From assembly GCA_009781635.1 (NCBI GenBank), contig WQXU01000012.1:1-64000 (forward strand): a stretch of 64,000 bases of DNA. Reading direction: 5' to 3'. Shown one piece after another: positions 17,535-25,329 of the stretch (positions are counted from its first letter, which is position 1; every line of letters starts with the position of its first letter). The notes under the pieces are model-generated. The model was not told where the DNA came from. It saw only the letters and a list, made by a program, of their open reading frames with translations, and searched no databases. This DNA is from Treponema sp. (GTDB taxonomy: Bacteria; Spirochaetota; Spirochaetia; Treponematales; Breznakiellaceae). Both the position numbers and the translations under genes were made by a program.

Positions 17535-18194
17535 ATGGAAGTATTGCAAAGAATTTACTCATGGATGCCGCATCTTTTAAGCGGCGCATGGATTACCGTA
17601 TCGCTGACAGTGTTGTCTGTGAGCGCAGGATTTATTTTCGGCATTTTTCTTGCTATTGGAAAAATATCTAAAAATGTTTTAATAAGTAAAATTTGCAGCG
17701 CATATATTTTTATTTTCCGGGGCACTCCTCTTTTAATGCAGCTCTTCTTTATTTACTATGCGCTGCCGAAGATAATTCCGGTTTTTACAATTAACAGCCG
17801 ATTTCTTGCGGCATTTACCGCTTTTTCCCTGAACTGCGCCGCTTACTGCGCAGAAATAATAAGAGCTGCAATTCAAAGTATAGATAAAGAGCAGTATGAT
17901 GCAGGGCGCGTTCTTGGGCTAAGCAGAATGCAAACCATGCTGCATGTGATTTTCCCGCAGGCAATAAAGCGTCTGATCCCTCCAATCGGCAACGAGTTCA
18001 TCATGATGCTAAAGGATGTTTCCCTTGTTTCCATGATTGCCTTAGTTGACATTACAAGGGCAATGAGGAGCATAGAAAACTCTACCGGGTCTGCTCTTGT
18101 TTATATTCCTGCGCTGATTCTATATCTGATTATTACTGCCATTTTTACTTATATTTTCCGCAAGCTGGAAAAAAAATATTCACAAGGTCTGTGA
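17535..18194 (+). CDS. Amino-acid ABC transporter permease (HisM/GlnP type), orphan
   Basis: A 219-residue inner-membrane permease. Residues about 13-75 carry the first membrane segments with FRGTPLLMQLFFIYYALP, the signature of polar amino-acid permeases. The EAA-type loop that contacts the ATPase is at about 117-155 (DAGRVLGLSRMQTMLHVIFP then IPPIGNEF). No substrate-binding protein or ATPase gene adjoins it, so partners must be elsewhere, or the gene is a detached remnant of a larger locus. The ATG at 17535 has only a weak TGGAAT site. The divergent MalT-like gene is the obvious candidate regulator. The substrate cannot be predicted beyond amino-acid-like. Confidence 0.88.
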   Translation: MEVLQRIYSWMPHLLSGAWITVSLTVLSVSAGFIFGIFLAIGKISKNVLISKICSAYIFIFRGTPLLMQLFFIYYALPKIIPVFTINSRFLAAFTAFSLNCAAYCAEIIRAAIQSIDKEQYDAGRVLGLSRMQTMLHVIFPQAIKRLIPPIGNEFIMMLKDVSLVSMIALVDITRAMRSIENSTGSALVYIPALILYLIITAIFTYIFRKLEKKYSQGL

Positions 18195-18203
18195 TAAAAT
18201 GTA

Positions 18204-19445
18204 TCAGTCAAGCGGTTGCGGAACGCACACCTGCCCGTAATAAAGTTCTTTGGGCTGCACTTTTATTTTTAATTTTTTTTCCATCAATGCAAGAAGGCGC
18301 ATCTGTGTTTCATCTCCAATTGTGATCATTACGCCGCGCTTGCCGGCCCGTCCTGTGCGTCCGCAGCGGTGGATGTAGACCTCGGTGTCGGAAGGTACAT
18401 CAAGGGCAATGACATGAGTGATATCAGGAATGTCAAGGCCGCGCCCTGCAAGATCAGTGGAGACAAGCGTTTCAATGCTGCCCTGCCGGAATGAATCCAG
18501 CGCGGCCTTGCGCTCCGCGCCCGGGATTGCCTTTTTGCCGGCTTTCCCAAAAAGGCCGGCCGCTTTCACCTGATGGTGCTGAAGGTGCGCAAGAACAAAG
18601 GATGCTTCATCGCCTCTGCTTGTAAAAACAAGAGCTTTAATACGCTTTTTTTTGGTTTTAAGCGCGGCCAGAAGCGAACGCAATGTTTGATCCTTACGTC
18701 TTTTCTCGCTGAAAATCGCCCAGTGTTCAATTTTATCCCGCAGGATTTCGTTATCTTCGGATTCTACAAATTCGATTTTCAGCTGTTCGCGGCCGCCAAG
18801 AATAGAAAGAAGTTTTTCCCTGCATTTTTTATTCATGGTCGCAGAGCATGCTGCGATGAGAGGAATATTACCGTTTCCTTTTATGCTGCGGCGGATTATA
18901 CTGCACAACTGGCTTGTATCATCTGTCATTTCATCGCTTGCAAGACGATCGGCTTCGTCTAAAACAAGATAACGCAGGCTGTTAAATTTAATAATTCTCT
19001 TTTTTGCAAGGACAAGCAGCCTGTTTGGATTGCCGACTGCAATGTCAGGTTTATTTTTTCTTAAGTTATCAATCTGACGTTCAAGATTCACGCTGCCGAT
19101 TAATAAAGATGTGCGAATATCAGTTTCTTTTAACAAAAAATCAAGCTCATTTTTTATTTGTGTGCATAACTCCAGAGTAGGCGCTATTATTAAAAACTTG
19201 ATTTTATTTTCACTATGTTCTGCAGCCTGCACTTGGCGGTTATCTAATAACTTTCCAAGAAGCGGCAGGAGATAGGCAAAGGTTTTGCCGGTACCTGTTG
19301 CGGATGTAAAAAAAACACTTTCATTTGCAGCAAGACGTGCAATTACCTTGCGTTGAATATCGGTTGCTTCTTTTATATTCCGCTCTTCCAGCTGTTTTAC
19401 AAAACCTGGCTGCACGCCCAGTTTAAGAAATTCATTATCTGCCAA
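18204..19445 (-). CDS. DEAD-box RNA helicase
   Basis: An ATP-dependent RNA helicase of about 413 residues. Motifs in order: Q-motif region EATDIQRKVI, Walker A SATGTGKT, PTLELCTQIKNE (Ia), LDEADRLAS (DEAD, motif II), ACSATM (motif III, SAT), VFTSRG (IV), STDLAGRGLDIPD (V) and HRCGRTGRAGKRG (VI). It lacks a long C-terminal extension. The start is uncertain: the frame has no ATG before the conserved core. I chose TTG at 19445 (ADNEFLKLGVQ), 7 bases after the stop of the preceding glycosyltransferase gene; an upstream TTG at 19508 would overlap that gene. Likely roles are ribosome assembly or mRNA turnover, especially in the cold. Confidence 0.85.
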   Translation of the reverse strand: MADNEFLKLGVQPGFVKQLEERNIKEATDIQRKVIARLAANESVFFTSATGTGKTFAYLLPLLGKLLDNRQVQAAEHSENKIKFLIIAPTLELCTQIKNELDFLLKETDIRTSLLIGSVNLERQIDNLRKNKPDIAVGNPNRLLVLAKKRIIKFNSLRYLVLDEADRLASDEMTDDTSQLCSIIRRSIKGNGNIPLIAACSATMNKKCREKLLSILGGREQLKIEFVESEDNEILRDKIEHWAIFSEKRRKDQTLRSLLAALKTKKKRIKALVFTSRGDEASFVLAHLQHHQVKAAGLFGKAGKKAIPGAERKAALDSFRQGSIETLVSTDLAGRGLDIPDITHVIALDVPSDTEVYIHRCGRTGRAGKRGVMITIGDETQMRLLALMEKKLKIKVQPKELYYGQVCVPQPLD

Positions 19446-19452
19446 AATTACA

Positions 19453-20610
19453 CTACCGTTTTCGATATTCTTCGTATACTTCAAGCATACTGTTAATAAA
19501 ATTATCAACTGAGTACTTCTGCGATATTTCCACAGAGCGCCAGCCCATCCGTTTTTTTTCTTCCTTGTTATTCAGGATATTAATTGCTTTTTCCCAGATC
19601 AGCTTGTCATCTTCCAGCGCCCATCCGTTTTCGCCGTTTAATACCATTCCCATAATACTTATATCCGCAGCGGCAATAATCGGAAGCCCGGAAGCCATTG
19701 CCTCAATAAAAGTTACCGGATGAACTTCGGTGCGGGAAGCGCTTATAAATATATCCGCCGCTTTATAAACAAGGCGTATTTCATCCGGCCAGCGCAGATA
19801 CCCTGTAAATACAACTGAATCTCCAAGTTTTAATTCGTAACAATACTCCTGCAGGGATTTTTTGTCAGGGCCGTCTCCGACAAGCATAAGTTTTACCTTT
19901 TTTCTGCGTGATCTTATCTCATTGAAATTTTCCAGCAGGGTTTCAATATTTTTCTCGCCTCCAAGACGCCCTACGAAAACAATCAATTCATCGTCATCTG
20001 CAATATTATATTTTCTGCGCAGCTGCAGCGTGTCATTGCTTATGGTTTCGGAGTTTTCATAAAACAGGGAAAGATCGATTCCGTTCGGAACAACATGTAC
20101 AGGCGGCGTATATCTGATCTCTTCAAGAAAAATTTTATTTTTAATTGAAGGTACTATTACGCATTTCTGGCTGCGCAGTATTCTGCGCAGATAGGGGCCA
20201 AGATTTTTTTTCAGGTAGATATCCATCGGGAACGGCACATAATCAAGATAATCCCTGTAAAATGTATGAAGTGTGTGAACAGACGGAATCTTCAATTTGC
20301 GGCTGACTATGCGTGAGGCAAGATACAGACTGAACTCTGTGTGTGCGTGAATTATATCGATATTAAGAGCGCGGACTTTTTTTATCATCTGCTCTGCAAG
20401 AAAAACCCCAATGCGATGCTGCGGTTCATGAGGAAACTGGAATGAACTTGTTCTTATGACATTTTCTTCTTCAATTGCTTTGGGATGCTGGACAGTAAAA
20501 ACATAAACATTATGCCCGCGGTTTCTCAATTCTGTTTTAAGCGATCTTACCACTGTAACTACGCCGTTAACCTGAGGGGTATAACAATCAGTGAAAATTG
20601 CGATATTCAT
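19453..20610 (-). CDS. GT4-family glycosyltransferase, likely glycolipid synthase
   Basis: A 385-residue GT-B enzyme. The N-terminal part ([20 protein letters not shown]) has the pattern of GT4 diacylglycerol glucosyltransferases such as those making mono- or diglucosyl-diacylglycerol. The C-terminal domain has [19 protein letters not shown] and the E-x7-E region [20 protein letters not shown], which holds the nucleotide sugar. Treponemes carry glucosyl- or galactosyl-diacylglycerol in their membranes, so a glycolipid role is a reasonable inference. A -35/-10 pair lies directly before the ATG without a ribosome site, so the mRNA may be leaderless. The DEAD-box gene follows within 8 bases. Confidence 0.83.
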   Translation of the reverse strand: MNIAIFTDCYTPQVNGVVTVVRSLKTELRNRGHNVYVFTVQHPKAIEEENVIRTSSFQFPHEPQHRIGVFLAEQMIKKVRALNIDIIHAHTEFSLYLASRIVSRKLKIPSVHTLHTFYRDYLDYVPFPMDIYLKKNLGPYLRRILRSQKCVIVPSIKNKIFLEEIRYTPPVHVVPNGIDLSLFYENSETISNDTLQLRRKYNIADDDELIVFVGRLGGEKNIETLLENFNEIRSRRKKVKLMLVGDGPDKKSLQEYCYELKLGDSVVFTGYLRWPDEIRLVYKAADIFISASRTEVHPVTFIEAMASGLPIIAAADISIMGMVLNGENGWALEDDKLIWEKAINILNNKEEKKRMGWRSVEISQKYSVDNFINSMLEVYEEYRKR

Positions 20611-20616
20611 AATTTC

Positions 20617-20645
20617 ATATTACTATATAAGACTTTTTCGGGCAA
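20617..20645 (-). promoter_or_regulatory. Putative leaderless promoter of the GT4 gene
   Basis: On the minus strand TTGCCC, 17 bases, TAATAT; the -10 ends 6 bases before ATG 20610, and no Shine-Dalgarno site is present. The initiation site would fall on or next to the start codon. Confidence 0.4.
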
Positions 20646-20657
20646 GCAGCTTTAATT

Positions 20658-21986
20658 TTAGGATTTTTTTCCGTCAATTTTTTTTATCAGGAGTTTGTTT
20701 ATGCGGTTACCGTCTTTCTCCGTTACCTTGAATAAATAACCCTGATACTCAAAGCTGTCACCGACGCGGGGAAGTTCTCCGGCCAAGTGCAAAATAAGAC
20801 CTGCAAGAGTGTGAAAATCGCCTTCTTCGCCAAGGCCTGTAAGGGACAGCGCTTTTACAGCATCATCAATGTTAAGAGTTCCGTCGGCAAGCCATGCCCC
20901 GTCTTCCTGGCGGATTAAAGGCTCTTCACTTGCGGCGGATGCGGAAAACTCACCGACAATTTCTTCTACAAGCGCTGTAATGGAAATTATGCCGGCAAGC
21001 CCGCCGTATTCATCCATTACAAATAAAAAATCGGATTGTCCCTGTTTAAAAGATTCAAAAGCTTTGATTGCGGGCATTGTTTCCGGAACAAACTGCGCTT
21101 TTTTCATAATTGCACGTAACCACTTGTTCGCTTTTAAAACTCCGCCTGCAGTTTCTTCCGGCGTTATGTGATGTTCCAGGATAATGTCTTCCAGAAAAAC
21201 TGCGCCGACAATTTCATCAGGGCTTGCGTTTACAACAGGAAAACAGCGCTGCTTGCGGTATTCAATTGCTTTTTTCCGGACTTCTTCGCAAGTGTCATTA
21301 ATATCCAGCCATTGAATTTCTGAACGGTGAGTCATGAATGCGGCAACAGAGCGGTCTCCAAGATAGAAGACGCCTTCGACCATGGTTCGTTCCTTGCTCT
21401 CTACAATGCCGGATTTTTCGCCTTCCATTAAAGTATTGCGCAGCTCATCCTGAAGCTCTTCTTCCGTTATGCTGTTATCTGTAATTTCCGGGCGGAAAAC
21501 TCTGCTGAAAAAAGATGCGAATTTTATTACAGGCAGGGTGAAAGGAATCACCGGAACTGAAAGAATCTTCATTACCGGAAGAAGAAAAGAGGCGATTTTT
21601 TCAGGCTTTGTCCGGGAAAGCATTCTTGGAAGAGCGTCGCTGAAAAGCGTGATCATAATGCCTGTAATCAGAACATACAATGCAATGAACGCAGCCAAAA
21701 CAGAATAACTATCCCTGAAATTATTAAGAAGAAACAAAGAGATTGTATAAATACCTGCGAAGAACGATGCAAGTATCCTTAATATATTTATCCATAAACG
21801 GCAGGCTAAAGATAAATTATTGGAATTCTCCAGAATATCAAGAACAGCTTTATAATGTGCGCCCCGTTCCTTTTCCAGGCGCGATTTTCTGCAAAACGCA
21901 AGAGCGTAATCGAAAAGAGAAAAAACACCGCTTAATAATATCATTGCCAGCGAGTAAAATATTAATGCTGTAAAGTGAGAATCCAT
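20658..21986 (-). CDS. CNNM/CorC-family membrane protein with CBS pair
   Basis: A 442-residue protein. Residues about 1-190 form the DUF21/CNNM membrane domain with four hydrophobic segments. Residues about 195-330 carry a CBS pair (MTHRSEIQWLDINDT at its start) that binds adenine nucleotides in this family. The C-terminal 80 residues form the CorC_HlyC domain (DGTLNIDDAVKAL, HTLAGLILHLAGELPRVGD). Members are Mg2+/Co2+ transport or tolerance proteins, also labelled hemolysins. I use ATG 21986, which begins 1 base after the stop of the HD-GYP gene, rather than an upstream in-frame start inside it; translational coupling is likely. Confidence 0.88.
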   Translation of the reverse strand: MDSHFTALIFYSLAMILLSGVFSLFDYALAFCRKSRLEKERGAHYKAVLDILENSNNLSLACRLWINILRILASFFAGIYTISLFLLNNFRDSYSVLAAFIALYVLITGIMITLFSDALPRMLSRTKPEKIASFLLPVMKILSVPVIPFTLPVIKFASFFSRVFRPEITDNSITEEELQDELRNTLMEGEKSGIVESKERTMVEGVFYLGDRSVAAFMTHRSEIQWLDINDTCEEVRKKAIEYRKQRCFPVVNASPDEIVGAVFLEDIILEHHITPEETAGGVLKANKWLRAIMKKAQFVPETMPAIKAFESFKQGQSDFLFVMDEYGGLAGIISITALVEEIVGEFSASAASEEPLIRQEDGAWLADGTLNIDDAVKALSLTGLGEEGDFHTLAGLILHLAGELPRVGDSFEYQGYLFKVTEKDGNRINKLLIKKIDGKKS

Positions 21987-21987
21987 G

Positions 21988-23136
21988 TCAGGTATCGATC
22001 TCCGTACGGTTAAGAGGCCGTACAATCGTAAGATTATTTGGGGAAGTCTGCATCATTTTTATTTTTCCGTCCGGGGTATATTCACCAAAAACCTGAACAA
22101 CAGGGAAGCGCGGGTTTTCCGGATTTACATCCACAACCTGGCCCTTCTTCCCGTTTGATAATAGTACGTAAAGCCCGATTGGGTAAATCGAAAGCGAAAG
22201 GACAAGCGCCCGGACAATTGTCTCATCGTACTGCTTGCCTTCATTCTTTAAAAGTTCCAGCATCCCTGTGTAACCGTCTTTGGCTTCTTTATGCGGACGC
22301 TTTGAACTTAGCGCTTCGTACGAACAGGCCACGGCTATTATTTTTGCATACAGGCTGATTTTTTCGCCGGGCAGCCGGCGCGGATAGCCGGTTCCGTTTT
22401 CGCGTTCATGGTGTTCAAGAGCTGAAAGGCATATGGGAAGCGGAAAGTTAAACGCCTTAAGCATGCTGTAGCCAAGCACAGGATGGGAGATAATCGCCTT
22501 TTGCTCCTGAGCGGTCAGAGGCCTCTGGCTCAGATAAATCTGCGACGGCAGTTTTAACATTCCTATTTCGTGCATAAGAGCAGAAACTCCCAGCTCGATT
22601 AAACGGTGATTCGGCAGTTTCAAATATGTTCCGATAATTATCGATATAATCGTAGAACGCACAGAATGGGTAGCAAGATAATTTTTATCGGGAGCAGGTT
22701 CAATGTTCCTTAAAACTCTCATAAGGAAGCGGCGATCTTCTTTTATATATTCGATCATATCCTTGATTTTATCGGTTACTGCTTTTTCGCTGAGCTCATC
22801 TGATACTGTTGCCCTGACAAACATATTTTCTACAAAGAAAAGAAAAGCTGTATAAAAATCCTCTGCCTTTTTAAGTTTTTCGCTGTCTGACTGCTGAGAA
22901 AGCCCCACCGATGTGTCTGCAGGGCCGCTCATTGTTGAAGCGCTGGCTGTTGAGGTATATTCCCTGTTTGATTCACCTTCGCTGTATATTGTTTTTATGC
23001 TCCATCTGTCCAGAGCTTGTTTTAGTTCATCTGTAAACGGCATTTCCGGAGCTGTAAGGATAAAAGACTGGTCAAGATATGTATTTTTTGTAAAATAGCT
23101 GTTGGGTTGAATATTTGTTAACAGATAATTATTCAC
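21988..23136 (-). CDS. HD-GYP domain protein with altered metal site
   Basis: A 382-residue protein. The N-terminal 55 residues resemble DUF3391, then a low-complexity Ser/Thr linker (55-85), and the HD-GYP domain at about 155-330. Conserved parts: HS at 157-158, SHPVLGYSML, HHE (242-244) and GTGYP (248-252). However the HD dyad is HE (H189-E190) and the canonical AD before YDAL is AC (C271), with YEAL following. HD-GYP proteins hydrolyse c-di-GMP with bound metals; these changes may reduce activity or alter metal choice. The start is GTG. It is translated in tandem with the CorC-like gene. It could act as a c-di-GMP sensor or as a different phosphohydrolase. Confidence 0.83.
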   Translation of the reverse strand: MNNYLLTNIQPNSYFTKNTYLDQSFILTAPEMPFTDELKQALDRWSIKTIYSEGESNREYTSTASASTMSGPADTSVGLSQQSDSEKLKKAEDFYTAFLFFVENMFVRATVSDELSEKAVTDKIKDMIEYIKEDRRFLMRVLRNIEPAPDKNYLATHSVRSTIISIIIGTYLKLPNHRLIELGVSALMHEIGMLKLPSQIYLSQRPLTAQEQKAIISHPVLGYSMLKAFNFPLPICLSALEHHERENGTGYPRRLPGEKISLYAKIIAVACSYEALSSKRPHKEAKDGYTGMLELLKNEGKQYDETIVRALVLSLSIYPIGLYVLLSNGKKGQVVDVNPENPRFPVVQVFGEYTPDGKIKMMQTSPNNLTIVRPLNRTEIDT

Positions 23137-23275
23137 TGCATAACCCCGTCATTGACGTAATAGTTTCTATCTCTTATGATTCCATCTAGAGACATTTTTT
23201 GCCGCAAAAACGGTGTAAAAAAGCGCGGCGGGCGGCAATAAAACAGCGCTTATTTCAATTATAGGAGCGTTTCTG

Positions 23276-24109
23276 TTGAAATTCAAATACCTGATAATTG
23301 CATTTAGTATTATAATCATTTTTATTATTTTGGTCACTGCCCTTATGCCGCTGATGCTTTCGCCGCAAAGAGGCGAAGGTTTTGCCCTGTTGTTTACGGA
23401 AAATTTCCGGTATATCACCTTGCCGCTTCTGATCTTTATGGCTCTGCTTCTTGTCTGCATGGGTATATTCTTCCTTTTTAATTATCGGCTTCTTTCGCTG
23501 CTGGAACGGGAAGATTGGCCTGCCTTGGCGTATTATCTGGAGCAAAAGATCTTTGTAAAAAGAAGGTACAGTAACAGAAATGTGCGGCTTTTGGCCAGTT
23601 CCTACCTTGTTATTTCAGATTATCAATCTGTTTTAAAACTGGAAAGCAAAGTGATGCTTAAAAAACCCTCTGTAGTGTCAAAAAATGTTTTAATTTTTGG
23701 AGCAGCAAGGGTATTAAACGGCAAGCATGAGGAAGCGGCAGCTTTTTTCAGGCAGCATATGGAAAAGTGCAGAGTAAAAGATAAGCAGTGGGTGCGCTGG
23801 TTTTTGGGTTTTTCGGATTTGCTGGCAGGGTCTTTTAACAAGGCCGAACCTGTATTTTCCTCCTTGGCGGCAGCTTCCAGCGATGCTCTTATATCCGGTC
23901 TTTCATCTTATTTCCTGCATGCCTCCATTTTCAAATATTCCCTGAACCCCCAGGTTTGTTCTGTTAATGCAGAAAACGGCCGGCAGCGTGTTGTAAAGGC
24001 AATCAGGAATATCAATAACTGGAAAAAAGAAGCTGATAAAATGGCATCGGATATTCATATCGCCATTATAAGAAAATATATTGATGAAGCAGGGGAATGG
24101 CTGTTTTGA
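23276..24109 (+). CDS. Membrane-anchored helical-repeat protein, unknown function
   Basis: A 277-residue protein. The TTG start at 23276 has AGGAG 8 bases before it. Residues about 1-25 and 40-65 are hydrophobic (IIAFSIIIIFIILVTAL; ITLPLLIFMALLLVCM), so it is anchored by two segments. The rest, about 75-277, is helical with a TPR-like spacing (REDWPALAYYLEQKIF, ARVLNGKHEEAAAFFRQHM, SFNKAEPVFSSLAAAS). Proteins of this type occur in treponeme genomes as unnamed conserved proteins, but I do not recognise a function. Its end overlaps the aminotransferase start by 13 bases, so the two are transcribed and perhaps translated together. Confidence 0.65.
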   Translation: MKFKYLIIAFSIIIIFIILVTALMPLMLSPQRGEGFALLFTENFRYITLPLLIFMALLLVCMGIFFLFNYRLLSLLEREDWPALAYYLEQKIFVKRRYSNRNVRLLASSYLVISDYQSVLKLESKVMLKKPSVVSKNVLIFGAARVLNGKHEEAAAFFRQHMEKCRVKDKQWVRWFLGFSDLLAGSFNKAEPVFSSLAAASSDALISGLSSYFLHASIFKYSLNPQVCSVNAENGRQRVVKAIRNINNWKKEADKMASDIHIAIIRKYIDEAGEWLF

Positions 24110-25323
24110 AAAGTATCGGGAAATCATCAAAGCTGGACAATGTTTGCTATGACATAAGAGGGCCTGTTTTAAAGGAAGCAAAGAAGCTTGAAGAAGAAGG
24201 TTATAAGGTCATAAAGCTTAATATAGGCAGTCCTGCCGCATTTGGATTAAACGCGCCCGATGAAATTGTCCGCGATATAATTATCAATTTGCCTAACGCT
24301 CAGGCCTACGGAGACTCCCGCGGACTTTTTGCCGCAAGAAAGGCTGTCATGCAGGACTTCCAGTCCAAGGGAGTTATGGACGTCGGGATCGATGATATTT
24401 TTATCGGCAATGGAGTGAGCGAACTAATATCGATGTCAATGCAGGCCTTGCTGGACAGCGCAGATGAGGTACTTATCCCAATGCCGGGTTACCCGCTTTG
24501 GACAGCAGCCGTAACTCTTGCAGGCGGCAAGGCGGTTCACTATGTTTGCGATGAGGCTCAGGACTGGAACCCGGATCTGAATGACATCAAGGCAAAAATA
24601 ACTAAAAGGACAAAGGCGATTGTTGTAATTAATCCCAATAATCCGACAGGCGCCGTTTATGAACGTTCCGTACTTGAAGGAATTGCCCAAATTGCAAGAG
24701 AGAATGAACTTATAATTTATGCTGATGAAATATACAGCCGTATCACATACGATGGAGCATTGTATATACCAATGGCTTCAATCGCTCCGGATCTTCTTAC
24801 AATCAGTTTTGACGGGCTTTCCAAAACATGGCGCGCTGCCGGTTTCCGTTCAGGCTGGATGGTTCTTTCGGGCAGCAAGAAAACAGCGGCAGATTATATT
24901 GATGGGCTTGATATGCTTGCCAATATGCGTCTGTGCCCTAACATGCCTTCCCAGATGGGCATTCAAACTGCTCTTGGCGGTTATCAGAGTATCAGGGATT
25001 TAATTGTTCCGGGCGGCCGGCTTCTGGAACAGAGAAATACAGCAGTCGATTATATCAATAATATCCCGGGCCTTTCTCTTGTTACGCCCAAAGGCGCGCT
25101 TTACTGTTTCCCGAAAGTTGATGTAAAACGTTTTAATATTGCAGATGACGAAAAACTTATGCTGGATATTTTGCGCGAGCAGCGCCTGCTGCTGGTTCAG
25201 GGTACAGGCTTCCACTTGAAGCAGCCTGATCATTTCCGCATTGTCTTCCTGCCTGATAAGGACACTCTTTCAGAGGCTATGCGAAGGCTGGGAACTTTTT
25301 TTGAAAATTACAGGCAGAGTTAA
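24097..25323 (+). CDS. alaA: AlaA/AlaC-type PLP aminotransferase
   Basis: A 408-residue fold-type I aminotransferase. IGSPAAFGLNAPDEI and YGDSRGLFAARKAV near the N-terminus match the alanine aminotransferase subgroup (AlaA-like). NPNNPTGAVYERSVL near 190, YADEIYSRITYD near 210 and DGLSKTWRAAGFRSGWM with K243 as the PLP Schiff-base lysine are clear. In the family these enzymes interconvert alanine and glutamate with pyruvate and 2-oxoglutarate. With alanine dehydrogenase elsewhere in the window it could connect pyruvate, ammonia and amino-acid pools. The start at ATG 24097 overlaps the previous gene; a TTG at 24106 with AGGGGA upstream is an alternative. Confidence 0.9.
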   Translation: MAVLKSIGKSSKLDNVCYDIRGPVLKEAKKLEEEGYKVIKLNIGSPAAFGLNAPDEIVRDIIINLPNAQAYGDSRGLFAARKAVMQDFQSKGVMDVGIDDIFIGNGVSELISMSMQALLDSADEVLIPMPGYPLWTAAVTLAGGKAVHYVCDEAQDWNPDLNDIKAKITKRTKAIVVINPNNPTGAVYERSVLEGIAQIARENELIIYADEIYSRITYDGALYIPMASIAPDLLTISFDGLSKTWRAAGFRSGWMVLSGSKKTAADYIDGLDMLANMRLCPNMPSQMGIQTALGGYQSIRDLIVPGGRLLEQRNTAVDYINNIPGLSLVTPKGALYCFPKVDVKRFNIADDEKLMLDILREQRLLLVQGTGFHLKQPDHFRIVFLPDKDTLSEAMRRLGTFFENYRQS

Positions 25324-25329
25324 TAGGCA

